A stretch of DNA of 64,000 bases from Takakia lepidozioides (lineage: Eukaryota; Streptophyta; Takakiopsida; Takakiales; Takakiaceae). The DNA lies in contig CM060731.1 of the NCBI GenBank assembly GCA_030704615.1, forward strand, positions 3,410,001 through 3,474,000, given 5' to 3'. The translations under genes were made by a program, and so were the position numbers. Below the pieces are notes generated by a model. That model searched no databases and had not been told where the DNA came from. It saw nothing but the letters and a program-made list of their open reading frames with translations. This document shows positions 42,738 through 54,649 of the stretch, piece by piece. Each line of letters starts with the position of its first letter. Position 1 is the first letter of the stretch.

Positions 42738-45551
42738 ATGGCCCCCATTAAATTTGCCCGCCGTGGAGCTCCAACTACCAGATCTCAAAGTCGTTCGGCT
42801 GCTGCCATTCAGGCTGCTTTGGCAATCCCTTCCACTGGGACAGGTTTCTTCCAGGCCCACTGCGCTCTGGCGCATAGTCGCAGCCCCCCGGCTATGCGGG
42901 CAGCTCCGATCCGGGTTCCCTTGGTTGCTCCTCTCTCTCCCCGGCTGAGTCAATCGCCAGTTTCGGATCCCACCACGCATGTGAGCCCACCCCAGTATAC
43001 CGGGGCTCCCTCATCACCTCCCCATGCAGTCGACCCCCAGCAGGATGCAGCCGACCCTCAGCAGGATCTGATGGAGGATATTTTGGATCTCCAGAGATCG
43101 ATGAGTAAATCTCACCCTCTTGTGGAGCTCAATATGTCCACAATCCACGACAGTGTCGCAGACTTTTCGGAGAAAGGGGTGCTTCTTCATTTCCCAGGTA
43201 GAAAAGTTGACAGGGATCATGCAAGGGATTGGGCCATCTGTCACTTGGGGGGGTCTGGCGACCTTAATCATCATTTTTGCCACTCCAGAGGCCAAGGATT
43301 CTTCTCGGTCTTTTGGATTCAAAGGAAGCTGCAGATAGGGCACTTTCCTTCAATCCCCACATGGCTGGTTTTAATGTTAACATTTTTCCTTGGTCGAGTG
43401 CTATGGGCAACAAAAATGGAAAGGTGTGGAGTCCCAGGATCATTGCCTTGCCATATATCCTGGACCAGTATCTCTTCAGTTTGCCCGAGATAGGGAACTT
43501 CTTGGGGGAGTATTTGGGATGTTTGGCGGTGTTCGACCCCCACAACTGTCCGGAAGCCCTTAAGAATAATCTTGCTTGGAGGGGGGCCTCGATTTCATCA
43601 AAGGCACATGAGAATGGGTTTCCTAAGATTGTTATAATGATGCCTGATGATGCAATCATCCCTGAATTTATTCGTCTCCCCATTGATGACAAAGGCAACT
43701 TCTTCTCGGTTAAATTATCTGAGGACACTACCTCTACTGTCTGCTACTACTGTGGACGTATGGGGCACCTCAAAGCTGTTTGCCCGAAGGCCCAAAAGAA
43801 GAGAACTAGGTCACCGCTGGGGGCAAAACAACAACCTGCCGCCCCCCCTAAAAGGCGATCCGAAGGGGAAGTCCCCAGTCTTCTCCCAGGACTCACACCA
43901 TGCAAAGAGGGCGGCACCGAATGCAGGCGAAGGAGACTTGCCAGATTGGGTTCCTCAGGCCTCTACTCATGCTCAGCCACCGAATCTCAACAGGCGGTCT
44001 GCCTCGCAAGACCCCATGCTTTTGGAGGCCATTGGCAGTGTTTCCTTGGTGTTTCACAACAGGGAAGGACTTGACCCACCGACAAGAAACATCAAGCAAG
44101 ACGATCCGGGCAACTTCCCCCCCACGCCCCCAACACCCCTCTTTGGTAATGATCCAGCACTGCCCAAAAGCTCCCTTCATCTCTCCGCATCCTCCTCGAT
44201 TGCCTACAATCCAGTCATAGCCAGAATTTGCAACAGTCTTCACTCCTTCCCCACTCTGTCCCTTCCGGGCTCCTCAACCTTGTTTTCTCAGTCCTACCCC
44301 AAAGCTACTGGTGTGACTCCATTGATTTTCCGTAGATCCCCAGCTCCTGCCTTCCTTGCCACGGAGGGCTACGGGGACAGCTTTGAATCCATTTGGATTT
44401 CCAATTACGATGTTTCTATTTTCATGGCAAAATCACCCATTGACTGCAGTCCAATCCCCACTCTCAGAAACAAGATTAACTCCTTCCTTCATTCAAAGTT
44501 TCCTCACTATGTGCTCCCAGCCACTGCTCAGGTTACTTGGGGCACTTACATTGAGGACCATCTTGCTCTAGGGGTTAACCTTTCACCTTCTACCCAAATT
44601 CTAGCCCTCTTGGAGGAGTCGGACCTGCTACTTACCCAAAAGTTGCACAATGGGAGATGGATCCAACCTGCCCCTCAGGACCAGCCTGCCCCATCCTGCC
44701 GGGCTCTCATCAGAGCCAGAGACATTATGCGCAATGGCTTTGCCCTGCTCCAGGCCCTTATGGAATCGGAAGAGGTGCAAGGGATTGAGGAACTTCAGGA
44801 TCAGCAAGTACAAGAATACCAGGGACCTATCCAGGGCATTGTTCGTGCTGATCCAGGAAGCCCCACAGCATATCAGCAGCATCAGGCTCGGCCCCAGCCC
44901 CCCTACTCATCACCTGGACTGGATGCGAGTGCAAGGGCTCAGTCGAACTTGTCCCCCCCCGACCACCACACTCCTGCCTTCTCCAACTCCGGCTCCATTG
45001 GTCTGCCCCCTGTCGCCCCCCAGTACCCGGTGAGTGGCCTCCCTATTGTCATTCCCTTCATTATTTTCTACCCATCTCCCTTATGCCCCAACAAAGGTAA
45101 CGTGTTGTACCTCGGAACCAGGTCACCCCCGCCATGTGCCTGGAAAATTCTACCCTCAATTTCCTACCCTCTATCAGATGGAGACTTTTTGATGTATTTT
45201 GGTGCAGGGTCAGGACCTCTTCCCCTCGCCACACCGGATCCTCTCAAACTTATTCTTATCTCAAAAATTTTCATGCAACTTTCGGGTAGACCTAGGGTGG
45301 TGCGCACTTCGTGGATGCCCTGCTCAAAGATTCAACCTCTCCCGGGGGATGATTCTTTCTACCATCATAGCCAGAGCACCCTTATCATGGCCATAGAATT
45401 GGATAAGCCAGTAGATGCAGCCCCATTCAATCACTTCTGGAAGACAACCCTATTGTCTTCTGATAAAAGAACTAAGTTCCATTTCCATTATGACAGGCCA
45501 TCATTTGAGTCATTCCCGCTCAGCCTGACACACCCACAAGTTGCTGGTTAG
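42738..45551 (+). pseudogene. LINE ORF1 (nucleic-acid-binding, CCHC), frameshifted
   Basis: Begins MAPIKFARRGAPTTRSQ in one frame, shifts near 43200-43290, and returns to the first frame near 43840, so the net shift is zero over about 930 codons. The early part is Pro/Ser/Ala-rich. The middle (FPGRKVDRDHARDW..., LLDSKEAADRALSFNPHMAG) resembles the DUF4283 region of plant LINE ORF1 proteins. A zinc knuckle CYYCGRMGHLKAVC fits CX2CX4HX4C. The C-terminal half is long, with Pro- and Gln-rich stretches and no domain I recognise. It overlaps the start of ORF2 by about ten bases. Confidence 0.75.
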
Positions 45552-48500
45552 TTTCTCCTCTTGGAATATAAGGGGTATTGGCTCTGACCACTCAGCCCTC
45601 AAGAAAATTAGGCTGAGAGCATGGCTGGCCCCCCTTATCCCAACTGATGCCATTGTCTTTTTGCAGGAACATAAGCTAGATGATCTCAAACTTAGGAATC
45701 TTTCTGATAACCTGTGGCCTCTTGCCTCCGCTCTCTGGAAGCCTTCATCCGAAGGTTCAAAGGGAGGAACATCCATCCCCCTTCCATAAGACAATTTTTG
45801 GTGAAAGATGAAACTTGGGAGCTGGGTAGAGTCCAATTCTGCTCCCTGTTGCTCCCGTCAGACCCGGAACCCTTAGGCCTGGTTAACATTTATGCCCCTA
45901 ATAATTATATGGATCGTTCTGCCCTGTGGGAGTTGATTAACTTAAACATTTGCAGCCATAAGGAAATCAACAACTGGATTCTAGGGGGGGACTTCAATAT
46001 GGTGGAGAATGATTCGGACAGAAGAGGATCTGCGACAGCACCCCTCAACCCGGAGGAAGAGGCAGTTTGGCAATCTCTCCTCCAAACTCACAGCTTGGTG
46101 GAAATCCTCCCTGACACCCATCTCAATCTAGGCTCCTCCCTCATTTCACCTGGTCCAACAATAGGGCACTGGAACACCTCAGTATGGCCCGCCTGGATAG
46201 ATTTTACCTCTCGCTGCCTTTATCCATCAATGCTACTAGAAAGCCGCAGGAACCCATTACCCAAGGTTTTGATCACGCCCTCATTGAAGCTTCGCTGTCT
46301 TTCCCTAACGCTCATCGTAGAGGTAGGGGTATCTACAGGCTAAACTCCTCCCTTCTCAATATTCCATCCTTTAAGCAGGCATTAAAGGATGATTGGCATA
46401 ATTCAGGCAACCATTTAAGCTGCCCCATAGAGAGATTTTCCTCTAAGTTGGCAGCTACCTACAAATGCAGCCAGATCCTTAGTAAAGGCATTGCTGCAGC
46501 CAGAATTAGGAAGGTTAGGGCCCTTAAAAAATGTCTTGGGGTATGCCAAACAAAAATCGAATCTCGCGCATGCGATGACCACACGTTTCAGACCTACCTT
46601 GAGGCCAGATTCAATCTGGGGATCTTTCAGGAACAACAAGAGGAAAAAATGCGTATGCAAGCAGGGGTCAATTGGTCTGCCAAAGGAGAGAAAATGTCTA
46701 AGTATTTCTTTCAGAAAACCAAGCTTAGAAGGGCAATGCAAACCATTCCTGAATTGTATATTGACAGTCAAGGCAACAAATCTTCCAAACCAAAGGAGCT
46801 TTGTGGGTTGGCTTTCAATCACTTCAGCTCCCTGTTCCAAGCAGATCTGGTGGGGGTGGACAACGCCCAATTGCTTTAAGCATGCCTGCAATCTACCCCA
46901 TGTCAATACAGGGAAGGGGATGACCAAGCCTTGTCCAAAGACTTCACCCCTATGGAGCTGGAGGATGCTCTGGACCAGATGTGCAAGGGTAAAACTCCCG
47001 GTCTTGACGGAATGCCAATGGAGTTTTACAAGGCCTGCTGGCCTCGCATCGCTCAAGAGTTCTGTGACATGGAAATGAAATCCACAAGAAAGGTGCTATG
47101 CCAGGTTCCATGTCTCAAGGGGTCATTACTCTCCTTCTTAAAAAATGGGATAGAGCCGACATTAATAACTATAGGCCCATAACGCTGCTTAACGTGGCCT
47201 ATAAAATTATTGCCAAGGCCCTGGCACTCAGGCTCCAGCCCCTTCTCCCTTCGTTGATTAGAACAGGTCAATCCGGGTTTGTTAAAGGGAGGTATATCTT
47301 GGATAACGTCCTTCTGGCCCAGGAGGCGGATACATATGCCAAGGCATCAAATCAGGTGCTGGCACTCTGGCTGCTTGACTTTGAGAAGGCATTCGACAAA
47401 GTGGGTTGGGATTTTCTTCTGGCGGTTCTGCAAAAATGTGGGCTGCCACCCTCGATATCAGTGCGACAGGGTGCCCTCTCTCGCCTTTCCTCTTTCTGTT
47501 TGTGGCAGACACTTTGGGTTACATGTTGAAGGTTAACCCTGTAGTGAGGGGCCTTCAAATGCATGGCTTCAGAGCTGATGCTGCCCTTCAGATCAAAGAT
47601 TCTATGTTTGTTGATGACACCTTTCTCCTGCTTCAAGCTGAGCCAGCAGCCCTGCAAGCAGCCCAATGCACGATTGACACCTTTTGCAAGGTATCGGGTT
47701 TCAGGGTGAATTGGTCGAAAACCAAGGCTCTTCAGGTGGGGGATATTTCAAAGTCTGGTCTGGGGGTCTCCCCCGTATGGGGGGCAAACTTGGGTTTGAT
47801 CTGGCTCAAGGATGGAGAGTCCACCACCCTCTTGGGCCACATCTTCGGGATTAATCTCTCTGAAGACCAACGTCTAGGGCCCACTATAGCCAGGCTGAAG
47901 GGGCAACTAACCTTCTGGGGCTCTCGGTTCCTCTCCATTACTGGGAGGGCTCTCGTGGCTAACCAGATCCTTTTGGCCGGTATTTGGTATTTTGCCTCTA
48001 CTTGGAGTCCCAGCTCTAAACATATCCACGAAATCAAAAAGTGTATTAGGAACTTTATTTGGGGGGGCCATTCGTTGGACTCTAACAAACGTCCCCAAGT
48101 TTCTTGGATTCAAATCATAATGCCCAAGAAAATGGGTGGCCTCGGTGTCTTGGATCCTGAAACCCAGATCAAAGCCCTGTTGGGAAAATGGCTCCCCAGA
48201 TTCATGAGTCCAGAAGGAGGTTGGTGGAAAGTTATGGTGATAGATTCTATTTCCCTCAGTTCACCCCTGAATTCCACTCAATGGTCTCTATCTCTGAGAT
48301 GGATCACTCAAGGTTATCGTCATAAATCCCTTGGCTCCTCCCTTTGGACCTCTATTTGGTTGGCTTGGGGAAGTGCCAACCCTTCCTGCGAAAAAGAAAG
48401 CCTACTTCCTTATGTGAGGTGCTCAGGCAACACCTCTTCCTCAACAAGCCAGTCCCATCAGCTATGGAGAGGAGCCAAGCCACAAGGTGGGCAGGATGGG

Positions 48501-49711
48501 ATGCAAGGGGGCTCTCATAGGTCAGCCATCTATGGTTCAGTACCCCTGTTTCTCTTTCCAGAACTCTTGGCACCCAAAGACTCTCCGCCGGCATTGCCTC
48601 AGTTCCAGACTCGTGGAGAGACATGCTCAGGCAGGGCCCATCCTCTCCATCTATTTATCAGTGGGTGACCACACCTGATCATCATTTTCAGGTCATGTTC
48701 ATAACGGAAGCCTCACGTGTTAACCTAGTGGGTTTTGCATTCAGGGTCCATCCGTATACAGGTGCTCTCTTGCTACACTCATCCGACTCTATCTCAATCC
48801 CAAATGCAAACACCCCACCAGCCAGAATCTGCCACTGGAACTCCAAGCTCAAAGATTTTAATCCATCCCTTCCATCCAACACGCGGGTTCTACCTTGGTT
48901 ACGATCAGGAACCTTCATTTGGATTGGAGGCCAGGCCATCCAGGACTTGCAAATCGATTCGGCAGAATGGCACTGGGAATTCGGGGACAAGATTTGCTCC
49001 TTCTTCAATTACACGGCCAAGGGTGCTTACAGAGCGATGCTGAAGGCCAAGCCTCTAACCAAAAAATGGGATGACAGATGGGGCTTATTCCAATTTATAG
49101 AGGAAAATTGGAAATGCATTTGGGCGATTTGGGAGAAATCCAAACCGGCCAAACTCAGTGCCTTTCTTTGGCAGATTGCAAATAGGGTTTTGAAGGTTGG
49201 GCAATTTCTAAACTTCCAAGAGGCCCTACTCTGCAGATGCTGCCCCATTGGGGTTATTAAATCTTTGGAACGCTGCCTTCTTTTCTGTAAAGGGCCGTCA
49301 ACAATCTGGCCCTTGGTTTGGTCACTTTACACGGTTTGGTCAAACACCGCTCAGGACCCCATAGCCCTCCTGCTAAATTACAACCAAACAACCAAGTCCA
49401 AGGTGTCCACATGCCCAGTTTTCGAGGCCCTCCGCTCGGCAACACTGTGGCAAATCTGGAAGGCTCGGTGCAGATGGACATTAAACAATGCTTCCTCCTC
49501 CTGTACAGAAATCCTTGCATGTGTTTTCTATGATGTTACAATTGCAGCTAAGTTGGCCTGGCAAAAACTATGTGCAGAAGCAGACAAGAAACCAAAACGA
49601 AAAGACTCCCTCCTCGCCTCCTTCAGAGCATCTTGGGGAAGAGGAGGAATCATTTGTTGCATCATTGATACAGAATCCTGTTCATGGGCAGACTCCTTAC
49701 CTGAACTCTAG
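45541..49711 (+). pseudogene. LINE ORF2: APE endonuclease, reverse transcriptase, zf-RVT
   Basis: The endonuclease shows SWNIRGIG, LQEHKLDD, VNIYAPNN, LGGDFNMVEND and RLDRFYLS. The RT shows GKTPGLDGMPMEFYK, NNYRPITLLNVAYK, QSGFVKGRYILDNV, LLDFEKAFDKVGWDF, TGCPLSPFLFLFV and the catalytic MFVDDTFLL near 47607. The last segment (48623-49711) has SAFLWQIANRVLKVGQFLNF and a CRCC...CLLFC cluster of the zf-RVT type. The frames change at about 45750, 46200, 46900-47150 and 47450 and again near 48350-48640, so no single protein can be made. No ATG opens the endonuclease frame. It overlaps ORF1. Confidence 0.85.
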
Positions 49712-50172
49712 AAACACCAATGGGGCACCGTCTTCGGCCTCCCCTGATCTGGACTCGAGAGATATTAACTGGAAGCACATAAACAGGGGATCTAAATCTA
49801 AGTTGATCTTCCTCATATAGACATCTTCAGAGTTTCGCTCCTTGGCCATTCTGGCCTGTGTTCTTACTGTTCGTCGTTCCGTCCGGTTCCATCTACACTA
49901 GGCCACCTCTCTCTTGGAGTCCTTTCGAAGCTATGAACTAATCGCACATTAGCTCTCTGCGCTATGGCAAATCTTGCAACCAATAATAGATGGCTCTACC
50001 AGGCCTGCATGCGTAGCCAGGTCTATTTTCTACCCTGTTATCTGATCGTTGGAATCTCCAACACGGCCTCTGTGTGTTAAGCCTCATGGCACTTGTAAGG
50101 GTTTAATTTTTTCCCTTTTTAATAAATTTTCAGGGCCTCTCATCCCTTTAATTTTTTTATTTTAAAAAAAAA

Positions 50173-51340
50173 ATCCATAGCCCCTGGGGCGTGGGAATCT
50201 TGATTCGCGCAAAGCCCGAGTTACATGACTTTAACTCACGTAAAAACTGCATTGTAGACCTTGTGAAAAGAAAACTACCTACCTATCTGCCCGTAATCTG
50301 AGATTACCGGCCCGAGCCTATGTAAAGCCCCATATTTGCCTAGCCTGAAAATAGCCCATTTCATCCAAAACGGCGATACACATTCATAGTATATTTTTTG
50401 GCGTTTAAAGCCGTTAATCTGTTACAATGATGTTTAGGTTAGGGTTAGTTTAGGCTGGTGGCTTGATCCTGACCCTTCATCATATCGAGGGCTGTAAGGC
50501 AGCACCGTGGGCTTTGGCCTATGATGCCTCGCCACGCGGCAGGCCACTATGGTTAGGGCTTTTGTATAAAGACAACGCCCTGACACAAGGTCAGGGCGGT
50601 GTACTCGGGTGTTGGTGTATATGTGATTTTGGTGTACAAGTTTTGGATGAGAGCTGCTTAGTGTCTGATTCGTGTGTTTGATCCTCCTCTCGCGCGTTGC
50701 TGCTCTTTCCGCACGCCCCTTTGTTGTGCAACTTCGCTTCTTGAGAAGAAAGGAGTATATGCTTCAGGCTTGTTTTATGGTGGAGAGAAGCGAGGTACTC
50801 TAGGCGTGGTGGATCCTGCCCGCACTGTCAGGATCAGTTAGGATCTGCTCTACGTCCTGCTGCCTTAGTGGTTCGCTAATGCGTGTTATCGATGGCGGCT
50901 CCTCTTTTGCCCTATTTCTCCTGCTGCTGTAATTTTGTTGTCTCACGATGTATTGGGGTGGGAGGGGGAGGCTACAGTTCGTGACTTGTCTTGTATATAG
51001 CTCGCAGAGAGGGGGAGAGCTTATTCCTTCAGATTAGCGTGGCACTTGTTATCGAAGCTGATCCTAGTGTAGAGGCTGACCCTGCTGCCATTTCTCATTC
51101 TGTGGTTTGGTTGTTGTTGCCCTCCCGTTGTTTCTCACCCTACTGACATTCTTGTTGTTACTAACACTACGGGCCTGGCAGTTTGTCTTGCCAGCGTCGC
51201 CTCTTCCTGAGCCTGCTGCTTGCGTTCCAGCCCTTGTTGTTTCATCGGGTTCTCCTGGTGGTAGTGATTATGATGATTTAGGGGAGGCAGAGGCCTAGTC
51301 GCCAAGGTTTGAGAGGTCTGACAGCTCTCCCTAGTTGCAA
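50173..51340. other. unassigned region after the LINE
   Basis: No coding gene is supported. The region is T- and G-rich around 50650-51290. Short open frames there show no motif. Confidence 0.4.
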
Positions 51341-51344
51341 ATTT

Positions 51345-51420
51345 GGACGTGACGTGGCGTTGATGCGTCAACGTCACATCCGACGTCAGCGACGGACGTG
51401 CGTCACGTCACGTCCTAAAC
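51345..51420. repeat. ACGT-rich palindromic cluster
   Basis: About ten ACGT cores in 75 bases, including GACGTGACGTGGC, TCAACGTCACATCC, CGACGTCAGCGACGG and GTGCGTCACGTCACGTCC. Many read TGACGTCA- or CACGTG-like, the cores bound by plant bZIP factors. It lies about 190 bases before the hairpin array. Confidence 0.6.
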
Positions 51421-51612
51421 CGACGTTACTGTAAATAAATATGTTTATTTTTTTACTTTACTATTGACTATTTACTATGAGAACCGACGTGGCAACCGAT
51501 GTGGCCTCATTACGTGGACTTCATTAATTATCTGTAAAATTCATATATTATGATTTATATTGTCAATCATCGACCCGTCAGCAAAGATTGGTCGGACAAA
51601 TTTTTATTTTTT

Positions 51613-51882
51613 TTAATAGGTGCGACCACCAGAAGGGGGTGGTCGCACATTTTTTCTTATTTTTTAAATGGGTGTGACCACCAGTAGGTGGTGGTCGCAG
51701 CATTTTCATTTTTTTTTATAGGTGCGACCACAAGCACAGGGTGGTCGCACATTTTTAATTATTTTTTAAATGGGTACGACCACCAGCCAGTGATGGTCGC
51801 AGACTTTTTCTTTTTTGTTATTAGGTGCGACCGCTCCCTGAACACGTGGCGAGGCGTGAATGGACAGCAGAGGCGGTCGCAC
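51613..51882. repeat. left hairpin array of unclassified element
   Basis: Four hairpins of the form GTGCGACCACC-loop-GGTGGTCGCAC at about 51613, 51669, 51720 and 51775, spaced about 50-56 bases apart by T-rich spacers. A fifth pair of arms opens around a 36-base insert ending near 51882. The loops vary while the arms stay paired. Confidence 0.8.
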
Positions 51883-51901
51883 GCCAGGCCTCTCCAGGCA
51901 G

Positions 51902-51908
51902 TATATAA
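51902..51908 (+). promoter_or_regulatory. TATA box candidate
   Basis: TATATAA lies 20 bases after the last left-array arm and about 290 bases before the ATG at 52199. The sequence after it is CT-rich, like a plant 5' UTR. Confidence 0.5.
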
Positions 51909-52198
51909 GGGCCTACCCCTCATTCCCAACCCACTTTTTTCCCTCTCTGTGAGTGCGGTTCTGGGGCTTCTTGGAGTTTGAACTTCGGTGGCCAGGACTG
52001 AGCGTGGGGGGGGGGGGGAAGTGGATTTGTGTGGGGGGAGGAGTTTTTTGCCTTTTTTTTCCTGGGACTGCGAGAGAGTTTGCTTTGGGTACTATACCAA
52101 TAGAGGGTGAGGAAATTGGTCTGCTAGTATATAAGGTTATCAATAGTCTGGGTTTAGTTTTCCGTTACGAGCGCGTCTATTCCGCAGAGTACTTTCAT

Positions 52199-52585
52199 CA
52201 TGTTCGGAAACATTGCTTCGAACACAGTGTCAGGGGGTTCCTCGGGAAGTGGGCGTAAAGGTAGGAAGCGTAAACATGCACATGAACGGGATAGTCATGT
52301 CAACAAAAAAACTATCCAAGCGCAGAGGCCGCGAAGGTGGTGAAGCAAGTAGTGCTGGATTATTTGAAGGACAATGACATAATGCGTTTGAATCTTTTGT
52401 ATGTCCGACATGGGAATGAGGGGTTCCTTAGATTCCAGCACAATATGGAGATGAGAATGAGGGAGATTACTCTGGGGCCTCTTCCATGGTACATTGAATA
52501 TACTGGCCAAGTCTCAAAGCGAACCAAAATCATTTGGAGGCAAATGATTTATTCGTTTGTTCATTTATTTGTGATTAATCGTTAA
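52199..52585 (+). pseudogene. basic ORF of hairpin-bounded element, frameshifted
   Basis: An ATG at 52199 opens a frame with GSSGSGRKGRKRKHAHERD, an NLS-like basic stretch, and stops near 52342. The next frame (about 52337-52585) continues with VKQVVLDYLKDNDIMRLNLL and MEMRMREITLGPLPWYIEY. A single frameshift would join the two. No known domain is recognised. Confidence 0.4.
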
Positions 52586-52634
52586 TGGTGAAAATGATAA
52601 ACCAAAGGTTCCTCGATCAAAAAAAATTTGAATG

Positions 52635-52975
52635 ATTTGAAATTTTGCCAGTATGTTCTACATGCCTCTTACATGGACCGGACAAGTATGAGATCAATCA
52701 AAAATGGTTCACAGGAGGAACCAATGGTTACTTGATGTGCCGATTTCTGAATGCTTTCAAACTTTGTCATTGCATTGTACATGCCCTCTTAAAGGTACCG
52801 GACAAGTATGAGTTCGATTTAAAATATTGCAATGGGTGAATCAATGGTATCTTCATTCATCAATTTTTGATTGTTTTGAAACTTTGCCAGTATATTGTAC
52901 ATGCCGTCAAACAGGTACCGAACAAGTATGAGGTCATTCAAAAATGGCTCGAAGGATGAACCTCGTATTTCCAAA
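52635..52975 (+). repeat. three tandem ~115-base repeats
   Basis: Units starting near 52635, 52750 and 52867 share AACTTTGCCAGTATATTGTA, CATGCC(C/G)TC, GGTACCGGACAAGTATGAG and TCAAAAATGG. They lie inside the hairpin-bounded element, between its two convergent ORFs. Confidence 0.65.
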
Positions 52976-53252
52976 AATTATGTAGATTATACAGTGGGTT
53001 ACACATTTAAGTTTTCGCAACTTGAGACCTTTGGTCTACTTCCTACGTTTCTAGCCTTTCTAGTCATCTTCATCTAGATTTATTACTTCGTTGTCGTCAT
53101 CTCCAGATGTTGATGAAGATGCTCCGGGTGTAGAGGACGTGCCTCTACCAATACGGAGAGCTCGATCCCGTATTTATTTGCGGCCATGTTGTACACATAG
53201 TTGATTTTATTGCAACCGGTGGATTGACAAACTGCCACTGCTAGACAGCGTA

Positions 53253-53636
53253 CTAGACTATACATGTTTTCGGATATCCTAGATTGTTGACGAGCGGTTG
53301 ACCCCACAATGTTGTATGTACCTCCTCTGCCCTGTGGCGGAAATGCGGGTTGGCGTAGGAATGCAAGCTAGCTTGATTTTGTTTGGTTTGTGGATCATGC
53401 CTATCTCTGGGCCACAAACGATTTATGTGACACCAGTCCACAAATTTCCTGCAGTCACCAAGCGACCACCGCTGCCCCAACTTCCAAACTTCCCAACCTA
53501 GTTCCGCAAGAATGTTGGGGTCATTGTATATGTCCCAACGAAGTTCGCGCCTCGCCCTTTTGGTTTTTTTTTTAGGAGGTCCAGGTTCATTATCGTCATC
53601 CCTGGGATGACCTCCTTTGTCTTCCTCCTCCGCCAT
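53253..53636 (-). CDS. hypothetical NLS-bearing ORF of hairpin-bounded element
   Basis: A 127-codon minus-strand ORF starts MAEEEDKGGHPRDDDNEPGP with an acidic head, then PPKKKTKRARREL, a strong NLS-like stretch. It goes on with LAELGWEVWKLGQRWSLGDC and FVDWCHINRLWPRDRHD. The stop at 53253 may be passed by splicing, since another minus frame (53083-53307) continues. A minus-strand TATA-like CTTATAAG sits near 53998. I do not recognise the family; a transposon accessory protein is possible. Confidence 0.45.
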   Translation of the reverse strand: MAEEEDKGGHPRDDDNEPGPPKKKTKRARRELRWDIYNDPNILAELGWEVWKLGQRWSLGDCRKFVDWCHINRLWPRDRHDPQTKQNQASLHSYANPHFRHRAEEVHTTLWGQPLVNNLGYPKTCIV

Positions 53637-54064
53637 TTATGGCTCTGGCTTACCCCTACTCGACAGGTGTTTGCTAAGAAAAATGCTCTCCCAACCCTCC
53701 TAAATCGTACCTAATCCTACTCCCTAATGAATTCTCCCCAAGTACTAGAGGCACGTGTCACTCCCTCGGCAGTTCTAAGTGATATGACGCAATGTGCAAT
53801 GAAAAAAACGTGGGTACCAGAAGAGGGCTTCCCGGGAGGTACTCAGCATCGATTTCGTAGAATCCAACGGCCCAAAATACCCCCCACCCAACCAATAACA
53901 CCCCTCTCCACTTGGACTCAATGACAAGGAATGCAACATCCCATCGCCCACCAAATCTTGGTGTGGAGAAAAGTGAGGGAGAGAATGGCCTCCAAGGCCT
54001 TATAAGCCCCCCCTCCACACTCGGGGCGCGCGCTGTCATTATGATTGCGCACGCTAGTAATAGC

Positions 54065-54452
54065 TGCGACCGCCAGCAGGGGTGGTCGCATCTTTTTTTC
54101 TTTCTTTTCGACCACCAGCAGGGGGGTGGTCGCAGATTCTTTTATATTTTTTAATGGGTACGACCACCAGCAGGGGGGTGGTCGTAGATTTGTTTATTTT
54201 TTTTAATGGGTGCGACCACCAGCAAGGGGGTGGTCACAGATTTTTTATTTTTAATAGGTGCGACCACCAGCAGGGAGGTGGTCGCATAATTTTTCTTTTT
54301 TTTAATAGGCGCGACCACCAGTAGAAGGGTGGTCGCAGAAATTTTGTTTAAAACAAATAGGTGCGACCACCACCTGCTGGTGGTCGCAATATTTTCTTTT
54401 TCTTTAACAGATGCGACCACCAGCAGGGGGGTGGTCGTAGGGGGGTGGTCGC
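54065..54452. repeat. right hairpin array of unclassified element
   Basis: Eight hairpins of the form (T)GCGACCACC-AGCAGG-GGTGGTCGCA at about 50-base spacing with T-rich spacers, plus a half copy at the end. The seventh copy (about 54362) has its loop in the opposite orientation (CACCTGCTGG). Spacer polarity matches the left array, so the two arrays are in direct orientation. Confidence 0.8.
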
Positions 54453-54486
54453 ATAATTTTCCGATTTTTTAATATCTACCAACAGT

Positions 54487-54640
54487 CAGTAGCTCAGTTG
54501 GTTAAGTGCACTGAGTGCGACCCGGACGATTCTGGGGTCAAATCTTGCTACTTGATGGGTGTGGTATGGTTTGTGTATAGTGCCCCATTCCTACGCCTCT
54601 TGGCGCATAAATGAAAGAGGTTATTTTCTCTTCTCACTAC
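54487..54640 (+). mobile_element. tRNA-like SINE head
   Basis: GTAGCTCAGTTGGTTAAGTGC is a good A-box and D-arm. About 40 bases later GGGTCAAATCTTG is a weaker B-box. A body of about 90 bases follows. It lies between the right hairpin array and the gypsy fragment. Confidence 0.45.
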
Positions 54641-54649
54641 TAAGGGGTC

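Larger units (their letters stand above)
41770..50172 (+). mobile_element. nearly full-length L1-type LINE
   Basis: A contiguous plus-strand unit: about 1 kb leader, ORF1 with a CCHC knuckle, ORF2 with APE endonuclease, RT and C-terminal zinc region, about 450 bases of 3' UTR, and an A-rich end at about 50162-50172. The RT motif NYRPITLLN and the ORF order are those of plant L1-clade LINEs. The 5' edge is uncertain. GATTCGCG occurs near both ends (41776 and 50201), but this is not a demonstrated target-site duplication. Several frameshifts make the copy inactive. Confidence 0.8.

Noticed and set aside
43264-43728. 154-codon minus-strand frame
   Set aside because: Antisense shadow of LINE ORF1.
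51613-54452. CRISPR-like array
   Set aside because: Regular spacing with palindromic units superficially resembles CRISPR, but the genome is a plant, the spacers are similar T-rich sequence, and no cas genes are present.
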